Shown here piece after piece: positions 1 to 8,986 of a DNA stretch of 54,600 nucleotides. A program made the position numbers and the translations under genes. Each line of letters opens with the position of its first letter. Position 1 is the first letter of the stretch. This DNA comes from Verrucomicrobiota bacterium (GTDB lineage: Bacteria > Verrucomicrobiota > Verrucomicrobiia > Chthoniobacterales > UBA10450): contig JAFASN010000059.1 of the NCBI GenBank assembly GCA_019244415.1, positions 1 through 54,600 of the forward strand, written 5' to 3'. A model generated the notes under the pieces. The model had not been told where the DNA came from. It worked only from the letters and a program-made list of their open reading frames with translations, and made no database searches.

Positions 1-2
1 AC

Positions 3-104
3 ATCCCAGCATACCGGGACGGCAGAGCGGTGGACGCGGTTACCAGCATAACCATCTTCTTCACATGGTCGTTCAAACCGCGTGAGCGATTTTTTTGGAG
101 GTAA
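3..104 (+). CDS. 3' end of an unidentified gene entering from the left edge
   Basis: An open frame runs from the window edge to a TAA at 102-104 and reads like the end of a real protein: AVDAVTSITIFFTWSFKP followed by a basic, aromatic tail ERFFWR. No family is recognised from about 33 residues. The next 280 bases hold only an 89-codon open frame with no recognisable protein character, so I regard 105-382 as intergenic. Confidence 0.2.
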   Translation: MPAYRDGRAVDAVTSITIFFTWSFKPRERFFWR

Positions 105-382
105 CCAGGACTTTTATTCAGCCCGCGCCCGCCACGAGCTCGAGTGGGAAATTAGCTGCGTCACCAGATCACCGTCGACTGGGCAGTTTGCGCAGCTTAT
201 TTGATTCCCACCACCATCGAGGCTGGCCCGACGAGATGCTCGAGGCGCGTTTCGCGAAAGCCGGCTTGCCACTCCTGATCGCAGAAACTGATGTGCGCGG
301 GGCTTTAAATTGCAAATGCGTGATAACTCGAGGTAAGATTTTTTTCTTGACTCCTGACGTTTGAGTTACCTAGCCTCGACTC

Positions 383-1120
383 ATGAATCCGCGGAATTTC
401 TTCGCGGCGGTTGCGGTTCTTCTGATCGCAGCGAGCGCGAGCACACTCAAAGGAATCACCGTCCCAAACTTCTCGTTTGAGGACCCAACTCAGTCGCCTG
501 GTGCAAATGATGTCGGTGGTAACGGAAACATGACTGCTATCACAAACTGGACGATTACTGCGCCCCCTAGCAGTGGAACGAACAATGGGGTGTTTTATCC
601 CGCAAGCGGCTTGACGCCGGAGAACGGCAATCAGGTTGCGTATGTGTTCCCCGGGGCAACTGGCGCAACGTGCAGCATTACCACGACGAGCTCGCTGGGA
701 GCAATCGCTGCAAACATGCTTTATACCTTGACGGTTGCGCTCGGTAATGGAGGTGGGAACCTCAGTACGTTCAACACCGGTACTTACACGATTGAGCTTC
801 TCGCCAATGGCACGCCGGTCGCGACTAACATGCTGGCGGGCAGCGCGATTCCGAACGGAACATTCCGCGATCTATCCACAGTCTTTAGCTCGCCTGCATC
901 GGGCGGCGTAGTTGGTGACGCCTTAACTATTCAGCTGAGCGCTACGTCGGGCTCGACAAACGATGAAGGATTTTTTGACAATGTGCGCTTGACGGCATCA
1001 CCCATTCCCGAGCCCGCCACAGTCCTCCTCACCGGAGCCGGTACTGCTGTGTTACTTCTGCGACGGCGCCTAAGCCAATTACTTACGCGAGCCGAAGGGC
1101 CAGATCGTGCGCTGAGGTGA
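383..1120 (+). CDS. PEP-CTERM sorted secreted protein
   Basis: The 245-residue product has an N-terminal signal peptide (about residues 1-22, hydrophobic [15 protein letters not shown]). The middle resembles the carbohydrate-binding-like choice-of-anchor domain common in such proteins (starts VPNFSFEDP, later [10 protein letters not shown]). The C-terminus is a classic PEP-CTERM signal: IPEPATVLL, a hydrophobic stretch, then a basic RRRL cluster. In this family the tail is cut and the protein handed to the exosortase/archaeosortase export route, usually in EPS producers. A roughly 18-residue extension follows the basic cluster, which is longer than usual. No exosortase is in the window. The exact function is unknown; surface or matrix protein is the likely role. 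Confidence 0.85.
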   Translation: MNPRNFFAAVAVLLIAASASTLKGITVPNFSFEDPTQSPGANDVGGNGNMTAITNWTITAPPSSGTNNGVFYPASGLTPENGNQVAYVFPGATGATCSITTTSSLGAIAANMLYTLTVALGNGGGNLSTFNTGTYTIELLANGTPVATNMLAGSAIPNGTFRDLSTVFSSPASGGVVGDALTIQLSATSGSTNDEGFFDNVRLTASPIPEPATVLLTGAGTAVLLLRRRLSQLLTRAEGPDRALR

Positions 1121-1244
1121 TCGAGAGCCGCCCCTGTGCTAATTCCGTAAAGAGCCCAAGCTCAACGGCACTGAGCATCGTTTTGGAAGCCCAGAAACCG
1201 AGCCCCAATTGCATGATTTTATCCGGCCCCACTTCGTCACTCAT
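1083..1244 (-). pseudogene. truncated N-terminus of an O-methyltransferase-like gene
   Basis: Reading leftward from an ATG at 1244, about 53 codons match the dimerisation domain at the N-terminus of class I SAM-dependent methyltransferases of the acetylserotonin O-methyltransferase type: [20 protein letters not shown], then LFTELA. A stop follows after DLALRLA, where the family continues with a winged helix and a catalytic Rossmann domain. No SAM-binding motif exists nearby. The fragment's end overlaps the last 38 bases of the PEP-CTERM gene on the other strand, which suggests a rearrangement joined the two. The rest of 1245-1520 shows nothing coding. Confidence 0.55.
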
Positions 1245-1871
1245 CGCGCCGTTTGTCCGCCAAATACAACAACGACGCAAGTCGGCGGCCGTTCGCGGCA
1301 AACTCGGCGCGAAGGCGCTACGGTACGCTGGTCCACACTGAGCAACAATTCGGAACAGAGACGGTGACGTTCACGACCGATACGTACTGAACCCAAAAAT
1401 TCTCGCTAACAATCCGCCATTCATCGTCCGTAGAATGGCGAACTTGTCGCCTTTGCCGTTCACGCTGAGCTAGCAGCGGCCGCCCGGTCGCGAACGACCG
1501 TACCGAAACGTCACCCGGTCTCTACAGCATCTCCGGCTGTTGCTGCGCGACCTGCTCGCGCGCGGCCATCGCGAAGGGGTTGATTTGGGTCGGCGCTTCG
1601 ATGCGTTCGGCGCCCTTGAGCAGGCCTTCGATAGTGACGATCTGGATTTTTGGGTAGTCTTTCTGCCACAGTTTCGCGGTATAACGTCCTGCCGAGGCGG
1701 CTTCGTCGCGCATCGGCCTGGTCGGCTTGTCCAGAGTGATGAGAATGCCCGCGGTGGCTTTCTGGTTTTCGACTGTCCCTATCAAATCGCGAATGTCTTT
1801 CGCGCCCGTCCCGCCGCCTTTTACCTGCACGATGATCTTCTCGCGGTGGACGTTCTTCGCGTTTCATTTCC

Positions 1872-1973
1872 GGGGAGCGCACGCCACTGGCGTGCCCAGT
1901 TGCGCGACTCGCGCGACTGCTCTGGGCTTCCGGCGAGTCGCCGGAACCAGCACGCGAGTCGCGTGCGCTCCCC
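1872..1973. repeat. multi-hairpin palindromic element, copy A
   Basis: Outer arms beginning GGGGAGCGCACGC and ending GCGTGCGCTCCCC enclose two smaller hairpins, each centred on GCGACTCGC or GCGAGTCGC (for example TTCCGGCGAGTCGCCGGAA). The same architecture recurs at 13437, 48836 and 50630. This copy lies inside the endonuclease-like domain of the broken methyltransferase, between the codons for LYFYETEG and NAKNVHREK. Confidence 0.8.
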
Positions 1974-2259
1974 GATCCTTCGGTTTCGTAGAAATAAAGC
2001 AAGCCATCCACCCCGTGATCGGCGCCTTTGCCTTCGCCTTCTTTCAACGGGCGGGCGTGGACTAAGGAGAGCGCCCAATGCTGGAACTGGAACTTATCGT
2101 TTTCGGCGAGCTGCTTCGCGCTGGCGAAATCGACCAGCTGACCTTTCTCGACAAACTCGATCTGCTCGCCAAAGGTATCGCGCAGCCGGCGCTTGATCAG
2201 GTTAATGCAAAAGGTTCTTTCGTCCCTGATGGGACTCTGTCCTTCCGCCTATGCCAGTT

Positions 2260-2279
2260 CCCAGCGCTGAAGCGCTGGG
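2260..2279. repeat. REP hairpin 1
   Basis: Perfect inverted repeat CCCAGCGCTGAAGCGCTGGG followed by TTATTAGC. It is preceded about 40 bases upstream by a second small palindrome, TCCCTGATGGGA. It has the same form and orientation as the hairpin at 3006, and lies within the decayed methyltransferase. Confidence 0.75.
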
Positions 2280-2444
2280 TTATTAGCACCGGAAGCTGGG
2301 CTGCGAGCGCGAGATAGGTGACATCGACCTATCCGTTCGCGGCGTAGCTTCTGCGCCGCATGAATAATCGTGTCGCAACCGCAGAACGGATCGAGAACGA
2401 CATCGCGCGGATTAGTTGAGGCGCGCCTGATTGCATGAAAATAG

Positions 2445-2464
2445 CCCAGTGCTTCAGCACTGGG
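2445..2464. repeat. REP hairpin 2, left flank of the RAYT unit
   Basis: Inverted repeat CCCAGTGCTTCAGCACTGGG with compensated changes relative to the hairpins at 2260 and 3006 (T/A replaces C/G on both arms), so the stem is conserved although the sequence varies. Confidence 0.75.
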
Positions 2465-2488
2465 GTTATGTGTAGAGAAGCGAAGGCC

Positions 2489-2510
2489 GAGTCCCGGCAG
2501 GGACGAAAGG
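2489..2510. repeat. left inverted repeat bounding the RAYT gene
   Basis: A 22-base sequence (core GTCCCGGCAGGGAC) whose reverse complement, with one mismatch, lies at 2962-2983. The pair sits directly outside the transposase gene, three bases past its stop codon on this side, and looks like the ends of the transposase unit. Confidence 0.7.
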
Positions 2511-2513
2511 AAC

Positions 2514-2960
2514 CTAGTCCAACTCCGCGCTCTGCTCATTGAAGCCATGGCGTTTCAACATCGCTCGCACTTCGTCGCGAAACGGTCGCGTGCGATGATG
2601 TTGTTCCTGGTTGCGAATGTAAGCGATAGTTTCATCAACCCCTGAAACGCTGATGCTGAACGCGCCGTACCCTTCCTGCCAGGCAACGTGGCTTAGTCTA
2701 GGGAATGTCTCGTGCATCCATTTGGAAGAATTGCCTTTCAGAAGTTGCAATGCCTTGGCCAGCGGCATGGTCGCAGGCAGGCGAAGAAGGATGTGCACGT
2801 GATCGGCCGCACCGCCGATCGCCAAAGCTTTCATTCCGTTTTCGCGAGCGATCCCGCCGAGGTATGGCCAAAGACGGGAGCGGAGGTCGTTCCTTAGCGA
2901 GGGCGCGCGGTTTTTGGTTGCAAAGACGCAATGGAATAAGGAGCTGGTGTAGGTGTGCAT
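2514..2960 (-). CDS. REP-associated tyrosine transposase (RAYT, Y1/HUH family)
   Basis: The 148-residue protein belongs to the IS200-like Y1 transposase family, single-strand DNA endonucleases that nick with a tyrosine. Visible features are the N-terminal YTSSLFHCVFATKNR strand, the HUH motif in GGAADHVHILLRLP (about residues 50-63), KGNSSKWMHE, and a helix with the likely catalytic tyrosine in ETIAYIRNQEQHH (about residues 110-122). Length is normal for RAYTs. It is flanked by a 22-bp inverted repeat and, further out, by REP hairpins, the usual sign that the enzyme acts on those hairpins. It lies in the same direction as the methyltransferase it has broken. The start is the ATG at 2960, touching the right inverted repeat. 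Confidence 0.85.
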   Translation of the reverse strand: MHTYTSSLFHCVFATKNRAPSLRNDLRSRLWPYLGGIARENGMKALAIGGAADHVHILLRLPATMPLAKALQLLKGNSSKWMHETFPRLSHVAWQEGYGAFSISVSGVDETIAYIRNQEQHHRTRPFRDEVRAMLKRHGFNEQSAELD

Positions 2961-2961
2961 T

Positions 2962-2983
2962 CCTTTCGTTCCTGCCGGGACTC
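2962..2983. repeat. right inverted repeat bounding the RAYT gene
   Basis: Reverse complement, one mismatch, of 2489-2510. It begins one base upstream of the RAYT start codon, so promoter and ribosome-binding site of the gene must lie in or beyond this repeat. Confidence 0.7.
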
Positions 2984-3005
2984 TGATGTTTTCGATGGCG
3001 GTTTT

Positions 3006-3023
3006 CCAGCGCTAAAGCGCTGG
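3006..3023. repeat. REP hairpin 3, right flank of the RAYT unit
   Basis: Inverted repeat CCAGCGCTAAAGCGCTGG followed by GCTATTCGC. It is oriented like the hairpin at 2260. The methyltransferase reading frame breaks off just beyond it, after GSLYLHCDP. Confidence 0.75.
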
Positions 3024-3601
3024 GCTATTCGCAACAAGCCACAGCCGACACCCCGCTAAAGTTTAACTGAAGTTCTCCACGAGGATCGCAGTGCAGATAC
3101 AAGCTCCCCGTTTGCTTCAAGACACGAGGTAGCTCGACGAGCCGCAGAGCCATCATGGCGAGGTAAACCATCTGGGTGAGTTCTTGAGGAAGCTGTGGAA
3201 GGCTTCCATCATCTCGACCACGGCGACGTTCGGGCACTGGTCGATAAACTTGTGGTAAGTTGTCGCGGCGTCGGCCCAGCTCCAGGTATCGGTAAAGGCG
3301 TGGAACTGCGCCTGGCTTACTTCGCCGCTGGTTTCGCGGAAGAGGTCCGAGCCGGATTGGCATTGTTGTAGTCGGCGTTGGAGTTAAAGGGCGGGTCGAG
3401 GTAGACGAGATCAACGCTACCGTTCGGGAACTCTTCCCGGTTGCGCAGCCATTCGAGGTTATCGCCGAAGTACAACCGGTTCACGAATAGCCAGAGATTT
3501 CTCGACTTGGGTCGGAATGGCAAGCAGGGTCGCTCGGACTGCCCGCGATTCTGGAGGATTCGCCCGTGAAACACGATCGGCCGCTAGTCGTGACGAACGG
3601 C

Positions 3602-3865
3602 GAATTTATAATTCCCCGGTTTGCTTGGGAAAATCTGGCCGAAAAGTTGTAATTCCTTGGCTACTTGGGAAAAATTCGGCCGGAAATTTATAATTCTCGC
3701 CTACTTTGGAAAAATCTGCGCAAAAATTTATAATTTTTGACCTGTTGCGGCGTAAACAGCCGAGAAATTTACAATTTTCGGGCAGATTTTTTCTAGACTG
3801 GCGAAGAATTTGTAATTTTCGGGCAGATTAAATTTCATCTGGCGGAAAATTGATAATTTTGCGGC
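3602..3865. repeat. seven degenerate ~41-bp tandem repeats with AATTTATAATT cores
   Basis: An AT-rich core (AATTTATAATT, GTTGTAATT, AATTTACAATT, AATTTGTAATT, AATTGATAATT) recurs seven times at 40-43 base intervals, starting near 3603, 3646, 3687, 3727, 3767, 3807 and 3848. Each core is preceded by a variant of GGAAAATCTGGCCGAAA and followed by a short GC-rich stretch such as TCGGGCAGATT. The period is close to four helical turns, so all cores face one side of the helix. The stretch 3575-4228 holds no gene; the array lies about 360 bases upstream of the glycine-rich protein gene. It could be a binding array for a nucleoid or regulatory protein; this is inference. Confidence 0.7.
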
Positions 3866-4228
3866 AGAATCCATCCAATTACCCTTGGAATTTCAAATTC
3901 CAGCCCAGATTGAGCCTCAACGGCGGCTCAAGTCGTAATTTGGGGGCGGGTTTCGACAGCCTCGCACGTCCCTAATCTGTACTTTCACCGCGGCGCAATG
4001 TTCCTAAGAATGACCAGGCCCGCGCGGGCCTGCGTTCGGTCCTGTCGCGTCGCACTCCGTACTGCCACTCTTCGGCAAACGTTGTACCGATGCGCGCCGG
4101 GGCCGCTAACATCTTCCGCCGCAAACATTTTATTGTCAGACATTTTCGCATTGACTTTCGCACGGGTCGTCAGTTAGAAAACGTCTTTCCTGCGCTTGGT
4201 TAGCTAAACAGATAGAGAGGCGTAGTTT

Positions 4229-7200
4229 ATGTCTTCCAAGATAGCGTTACGGTTGTTACCGGCCGCCTTGATCGGTCGTTGCGCGAGGTCTGCCAGCTTA
4301 ACCTTTCTCGGCGCGGCGGCTTTTCTTCTGTTCGCGCCACTGAGCTTCGGCGCGGATGACAATGTGACAGGCACGGATGGCACCCCTGGGATGGACGGCG
4401 CTGCACCCGGCGCACCGGGCACAGCCGGCGGTCCAGGTCAGTCGGTCACCGCAGATGCGGGCTTTACCTCGCCGAATACGGATGCAAGCAATACGGCGGA
4501 AGCGACGGGCGGAAATGGCGGCCAGGGGGGCAACGGCGCGGCGGGGGATTCCACGATTCCAAACGGTGGAAATGGCGGTGATGGGGGCGCTGGCGGTGCC
4601 GCGACCGCGCAAACCGCGACGACCACATCTGGTGCGACCGCGGGCCAAGCCATTTCTACAGCCCAAGGTGGAAATGGCGGCGCCGGCGGCGCCGGAGGCG
4701 CAGGTTTTGGCACGGGACGAACGGCACGGAAGGAAATGGCGGAGCTGGCGGCGCGGCGAATAGCACTGCGATTGTTTCCACGGCGACTGGGATGGGAACG
4801 GCCGAAACGGCGAGCACGGGCGGGAATGGCGGCGATGGCGCGAACGGCGGGATCGGAGCGGAGGCCACAGCTTCGGCGCAGGGAACGACGACGGGCGGGT
4901 CGCTCACAGTTTTCGCTGCGGCGGCCGGCGGCAATGGCGGGGCGGGTTCAGGCGCTGGAAACATCGGGGGCGCGGGTGGTGGAACATCGAGCACCGTCTC
5001 CGCGACGGGAACTTCGTCCGGGACAGGTAGCGTTGATGTTGAAACAGTCCTTAGCGCCGGCGCGGGCGGCACGGGATTCAATGGCGCAAATGGCGGGTTC
5101 GGCGGCGGTGCGTTCGCGAACAATACCGTCACCGGTTCCACCTCTGGCGGCTCGTTGACCTTGCAGCAAGCGGCCACAGGTGGCGCGGGTGGGGATAGTT
5201 ACGGCGGGACTGCTGGAACTGCCGGGAACGCCTTCTCGAACCTCTCCTTTTCAGGTGCCGGTGAGGCCTCGTTGACCGGCACCGCGATGGCAAATGGCGG
5301 GAGTGGCGGCAGCGGGTTCTCCGGAAGCGCCGGCACAGCGGGCGCGACAGCGTCGGCGGGAGCATCCTTGAGTGACGGCGGCAATGTTTCCGCGACGGCA
5401 GACGCAACCGGCGGGTCGGGAGGAGGAACGGATACGGGAAATGGCGGTGCCGGCGGAACCGCAACTGTGTTCGGCGTGTCGGCCACTTCGACTGGCGGAG
5501 GCACGGTCACTGCCATTGCCAGCCAGGCTGGGGGCAACGGCGGCGCGAGTCAGGGCAGCGGGAATGGCGGAGCCGGCGCGTCATCGACGATGAGCAATGT
5601 GGTGACGGCCACGAGTGCGAGCGGCGGGGTGAACTTCACCCAATCCGCCGTTGGCGGGAATGGCGGCGCAAGCAATGGCGGCACTGCGGGCACGGCGGGC
5701 TCAGCGCAATCTGATCTCAGCTACACGAACGCTGGCACCGGCTCAATCGGACAAATTGATCACCAGGTTATTGCCATCGGCGGGACCGGCGGCAGCGGAA
5801 CCGGCGGCGGAACGAATGGCGCAAATGGTGGGAGCGCGGAAGCTTCGTTCACCATCAGCGGGAGCAATTACGTCTCGTTCATGTCGAGCGCCACGGGTGG
5901 CAGCGGCGGATCGGCGACAGGCGCAGGCGCCACGGCGGGGAATGGCGGAGCCGCCTCGGCCAACGCGTCAAGTGTGAGCTCAACCAGCACCACAGCCGCT
6001 GTCGGCGGCACCGTGGAAATCACCGGCGGCATAGGCGGGCTCGGAATTTCCGGCGCAAGCGGCGGAAATGGCGCCGACGCGACATTAACAAACGCGCTCA
6101 GTGGCAGTGCCGATGGTTCTTCCCTGTCTCTACAGCAAACCGCAAATGGCGGCGCTGCTGGTGGCACAACGGCAGGGACAAGCGCAGGCACCGCAGGAAA
6201 CGCTGTCTCGACGTTGAATGCCACCAACTCGGGAACATCGCTCAACCTCAACGTCTTCAGCACCGCGAACGGCGGCGCCGGCGGACGCAGCAACACGACG
6301 CCTACCGCTGGCGGATCAGCCACCGCCACGGCCACTGCCACCGGATCCGTGAATGATGATGCGCAGGCGACGGCCACCGGCGGCAACGCAGGCGCGCTCC
6401 TCGTCTCGGGAACCGCGGCACGCGGCGGCGACGCGACCGCTTCCGCGACAGCCACTGGCACGGGCAGCATGGAAGCCTATTCCATCGCGAATGGCGGCAA
6501 TCCCACAAACACAACCAGCACGGCGGGCACGGCGCGTGCCGATGCGACCGTCACGGGCGCAAATGGAATGGGCGCGACGAGCATTGCCAATTCGTCGGGC
6601 GAAAACATCACTGCGATCCAGGCGAGCGGAAGTGCAGGCTTGCCCGGCACGACCGCAACTGCCGCAACAAGCATCACCGAAGCTCGCGCGACCGTCGATC
6701 AGGCAGCGCCCTCGCATTCGCTCGCCAGCGGATTCCAATCCGCTGCGTTTGTTACCGGAAATCCGCACAGCAGCGACCTCGCCGCCGTGGAAAGTGGCAA
6801 TCCCAACTCGGCGGCCGGTATTGGAATCGGCAGCAATGTATTTGGCCTGATGACCTTTGCCGACGCGTATTCAATTCACGGCTCCGGCGCGTCCGCTTCC
6901 TACGTGAGCACCGCCAGCTTCACCATGAACGCCGGCAGCTCGCCCACCTTGCGCCTCGCGTTTCTGAACCCGGTGATTACCGGGACCGGCCTGAGCACGC
7001 TCGAGCTCACCGTCACCGAAAATGCAGTAACCATCGAGCACCAGACATTCACCAGCCTTGCCCAGGCGAGCACGTTCTTTACCGATCACGTCATCACTTA
7101 CGCGCCGCTCCACATAACCGGAGCGATGAACCTCGTCTTTACGTTCGATTTCACCTCGAGCACGCCGGGCGATAGTTTCCGCGGCGATGTTCTATCCGCC

Positions 7201-7290
7201 TTAGTTGTGCCGGAACCTTCGAGCTGGGCGCTACTCATCGGCGGCGCGGGGCTGCTGGGCGCCTTCGGGCGCTACCGTTCCCGGCGCTAA
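4229..7290 (+). CDS. glycine-rich repetitive PEP-CTERM surface protein, frameshifted
   Basis: One gene in two frames. The 5' part starts at ATG 4229 (AGAGG 13 bases upstream), encodes a signal peptide ending near LSFGAD and runs to GGAGGAGFGTG at about 4714. There the frame shifts, and the same repeat style continues as TNGTEGNGGAGG to a stop at 7290. One lost base between GG and ACG around 4714-4717 explains it; a sequencing or assembly error in this GC-rich repeat is as likely as a real mutation. The rebuilt protein is about 1,020 residues: dozens of GGNGGxG/GGAGG repeats alternating with Ser/Thr/Ala-rich segments, a unique region of about 150 residues from FGLMTFADAYSI, then VPEPSSWALLIGGAGLLGAF and a basic end (PEP-CTERM). 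Resemblance to mycobacterial PGRS proteins is compositional only. Likely a secreted matrix or adhesin protein. Confidence 0.75.
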
Positions 7291-7370
7291 TCGCTGTTTT
7301 AGCGAAATTTTTTGATCGGTTCGGCCGCGGAAATACGCGTAATAGCAATAGCCACCTTAAGTACACGACG

Positions 7371-8129
7371 ATGAAAACTACAAAAGCAACCCTCGCCGGA
7401 CTGGCCATCGCCCTCCTCGCCTCAGCCGCAGCTCATGCAAACACAATTGTCTTCAGCGATGACACGTTCAATCTAAGCCAGTATTCCGAGACGCCGATCG
7501 CGCGTAGTGCCCCGGGCGGCAGCGTCTCGTACTCACAATGTCCAACCTGCGGCAATCCCGGCAGCGCGCTTCAGGTCAACTCGACCGCACCCGGCGGCGG
7601 CGATGCCATTGGGATGGGCTTCATTAACAACAGCTTCTCCTACGACCCAGCGACGCGGGGTTCGATCACCAGCATCAACTTCGCCATTGATAAAAACTAC
7701 ATGACGCAATGGCCAGTATCTTTGAGTCATCACTTCAGTAACGCGGTTCTGGCGTTAATCGAGCAGAATGGCAGCTATTTCATCGCTCCCGTGCAAGGCC
7801 CACACTTCAACGGCGGCACGACAGGATACAAAACACTTTCTGTTTCGGGCCTGCTCGCCACCAGCTTTTCCGAGATCGATTTCGCGACGAATAAAGTCCT
7901 GCCTGTCCATCCCAATTTCTCGGGAGCTGACATGCTATTTGGCTTCGCCAGTTACGACCACGGCAACAAGTCTTTTCCGAACGACCTGAGTTTTGTGAGT
8001 GACTTCGATAATCTCAACCTAACGATCTCCGCGCAGGCAAAGGCGACTCCCGACTCAGCGAATACCGCGGCGCTTCTGGGCCTTGCCGTCGGCGTACTCA
8101 GCCTCGTCCGCCGCCGGACAGCTGTGTAA
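7371..8129 (+). CDS. VPDSG-CTERM-like sorted secreted protein
   Basis: The 252-residue product begins with a clear signal peptide (MKTTKATLAGLAIALLASAA, cleavage near AHA-NT). The body is a beta-rich domain without a family I can name; it contains a CPTCGNPG segment. The C-terminus ATPDSANTAALLGLAVGV followed by RRR resembles the VPDSG-CTERM variant of the PEP-CTERM signal that is typical of Verrucomicrobiota, with TPDSA in place of VPDSG. It follows the glycine-rich gene by 80 bases in the same direction and may share its export machinery, which is not in this window. Confidence 0.75.
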   Translation: MKTTKATLAGLAIALLASAAAHANTIVFSDDTFNLSQYSETPIARSAPGGSVSYSQCPTCGNPGSALQVNSTAPGGGDAIGMGFINNSFSYDPATRGSITSINFAIDKNYMTQWPVSLSHHFSNAVLALIEQNGSYFIAPVQGPHFNGGTTGYKTLSVSGLLATSFSEIDFATNKVLPVHPNFSGADMLFGFASYDHGNKSFPNDLSFVSDFDNLNLTISAQAKATPDSANTAALLGLAVGVLSLVRRRTAV

Positions 8130-8133
8130 CTAA

Positions 8134-8853
8134 TTAGGATTCTTCACGCGAGACGAGAGCCCAGCGCCGGGCAAACACGTCGCAGATAGCAAACGGCAGA
8201 TAAAGCACGGTAAAGAATACGAGCGCGAGCCCGTGCATTTGGAGAAGATAAAGCGGGCGGTGATCGGAGAGAATGCTCAGCAGCGTTTTCGCCTCCGGTT
8301 TGTGCAGGAGAAAGCCGTAGTTAAACCCGGTGAACGCATCCGCGGCGAGCGTGATGACGAAGTACAGCTCGGTCCAGAGAAAGACGCGCACAATCGAGAT
8401 AGCGTGTGGGCGCAAACGGTGCATCAGCATTAGGAAGACGACGCTGATGATGATTCCGCAGTGCGAGATGAAGAAACTGAAGAAGCGGAAATCCGGAAAA
8501 CCAAACGCGAGATTCGGCGTGAGTACGGCCTGAACAGTGCCGCCAAGTCCCCAGAAGTACGCGACTTCAAACCAGCCGGACCGGTGCGTCCAAAGCGCAA
8601 CGATGACGACGACCATCGCCCAATCACAAAGCTGTAACGGCAGAACTTGTCGCCAGCTCACCGCGCCGAAGCGGTGAACGAGGAAAAGGTAAACGAGGTA
8701 GTTCAGAACGAGCGCCGCCGATAGTACCGCGACGATGAATCGCTCTGCTGCCGGTCTGTTTCGCGCAATCGCAGCGAGCACAAACGGCAGCAGTATCGTG
8801 AGCGCGATCACGATGACATGCGCCGCGCCGTATGCGTGGAACACTGGGTGCAC
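8134..8853 (-). CDS. YwaF/TIGR02206-family integral membrane protein
   Basis: The 239-residue protein has about six to seven hydrophobic helices from residue 10 onward. It matches the TIGR02206 (YwaF-like) family by pattern: an N-terminal FHAYGAAHVIVIALTILLPF, the LPLQLCDWAMV segment, YFWGLGGTVQAVLTPNL and HCGIIISVVF. The family sits in the cytoplasmic membrane and has no established function. The gene converges with the preceding secreted-protein gene with only a few bases between stops, and diverges from the SDR gene at 8987. Confidence 0.75.
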   Translation of the reverse strand: MHPVFHAYGAAHVIVIALTILLPFVLAAIARNRPAAERFIVAVLSAALVLNYLVYLFLVHRFGAVSWRQVLPLQLCDWAMVVVIVALWTHRSGWFEVAYFWGLGGTVQAVLTPNLAFGFPDFRFFSFFISHCGIIISVVFLMLMHRLRPHAISIVRVFLWTELYFVITLAADAFTGFNYGFLLHKPEAKTLLSILSDHRPLYLLQMHGLALVFFTVLYLPFAICDVFARRWALVSREES

Positions 8854-8866
8854 CGGCTGAATTAAA

Positions 8867-8938
8867 CCACAGAGTTCACAGAGACACAGAATTTCAGATC
8901 AAGTCTTCCTCTGCTCCGTGTCCTCGTGTCCTCTGTGG
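8867..8938. repeat. imperfect intergenic inverted repeat (CCACAGAG...CTCTGTGG)
   Basis: The left arm CCACAGAGTTCACAGAGACA and the right arm ending TCGTGTCCTCTGTGG are near reverse complements. The pair fills the divergent gap between the YwaF-like gene and the SDR gene, so it may also overlap both promoters. Sequences of this form are seen in intergenic regions of several soil phyla. Confidence 0.6.
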
Positions 8939-8986
8939 CGCAATGATTACGGCTGAAAAATTGGCGACAAACGAAGCCATTCCGCC

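Larger units (their letters stand above)
1522..3500 (-). pseudogene. decayed site-specific DNA methyltransferase with C-terminal endonuclease-like domain
   Basis: Pieces of one protein lie in order on the minus strand but in different frames. About 3490-3360 reads LYFGDNLEWL and VYLDPPFNSNADYN (motif IV, DPPF). About 3365-3170 reads in a second frame (QFHAFTDTWSWADAATTYHK). About 3200-3060 gives TQMVYLAMMALRLVEL and GSLYLHCDP. About 2440-2310 gives NPRDVVLDPFCGCDTIIHAA (motif I). About 2235-1980 gives INLIKRRLRDTFGEQIEF and KGADHGVDGLLYFYE. 1848-1522 gives a restriction-endonuclease-like end, IIVQVKGGGTGAKDIRDLIG. The layout matches adenine/N4-cytosine methyltransferases fused to an Mrr-like domain. 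It is disrupted by a RAYT/REP unit, a further REP hairpin at 2260, the palindromic element at 1872-1973 and several frameshifts, so it is surely inactive. Confidence 0.8.

Noticed and set aside
95-364. 89-codon open frame at the left edge
   Set aside because: No recognisable domain or start signal; overlaps the end of the edge gene.
3602-3865. The periodic repeats as a CRISPR array
   Set aside because: Repeats are too short and degenerate, intervals are about 41 bases with similar rather than unique spacers, and no cas gene is near.
4438-6768. Long proline/arginine-rich open frames on both strands opposite the glycine-rich gene
   Set aside because: They are shadows of GGC/GGN repeat codons; only the frame with signal peptide and PEP-CTERM end has protein logic.
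4229-7290. Mycobacterial PE_PGRS protein or collagen
   Set aside because: No PE domain and no strict Gly-X-Y triplets; the similarity is glycine content only.
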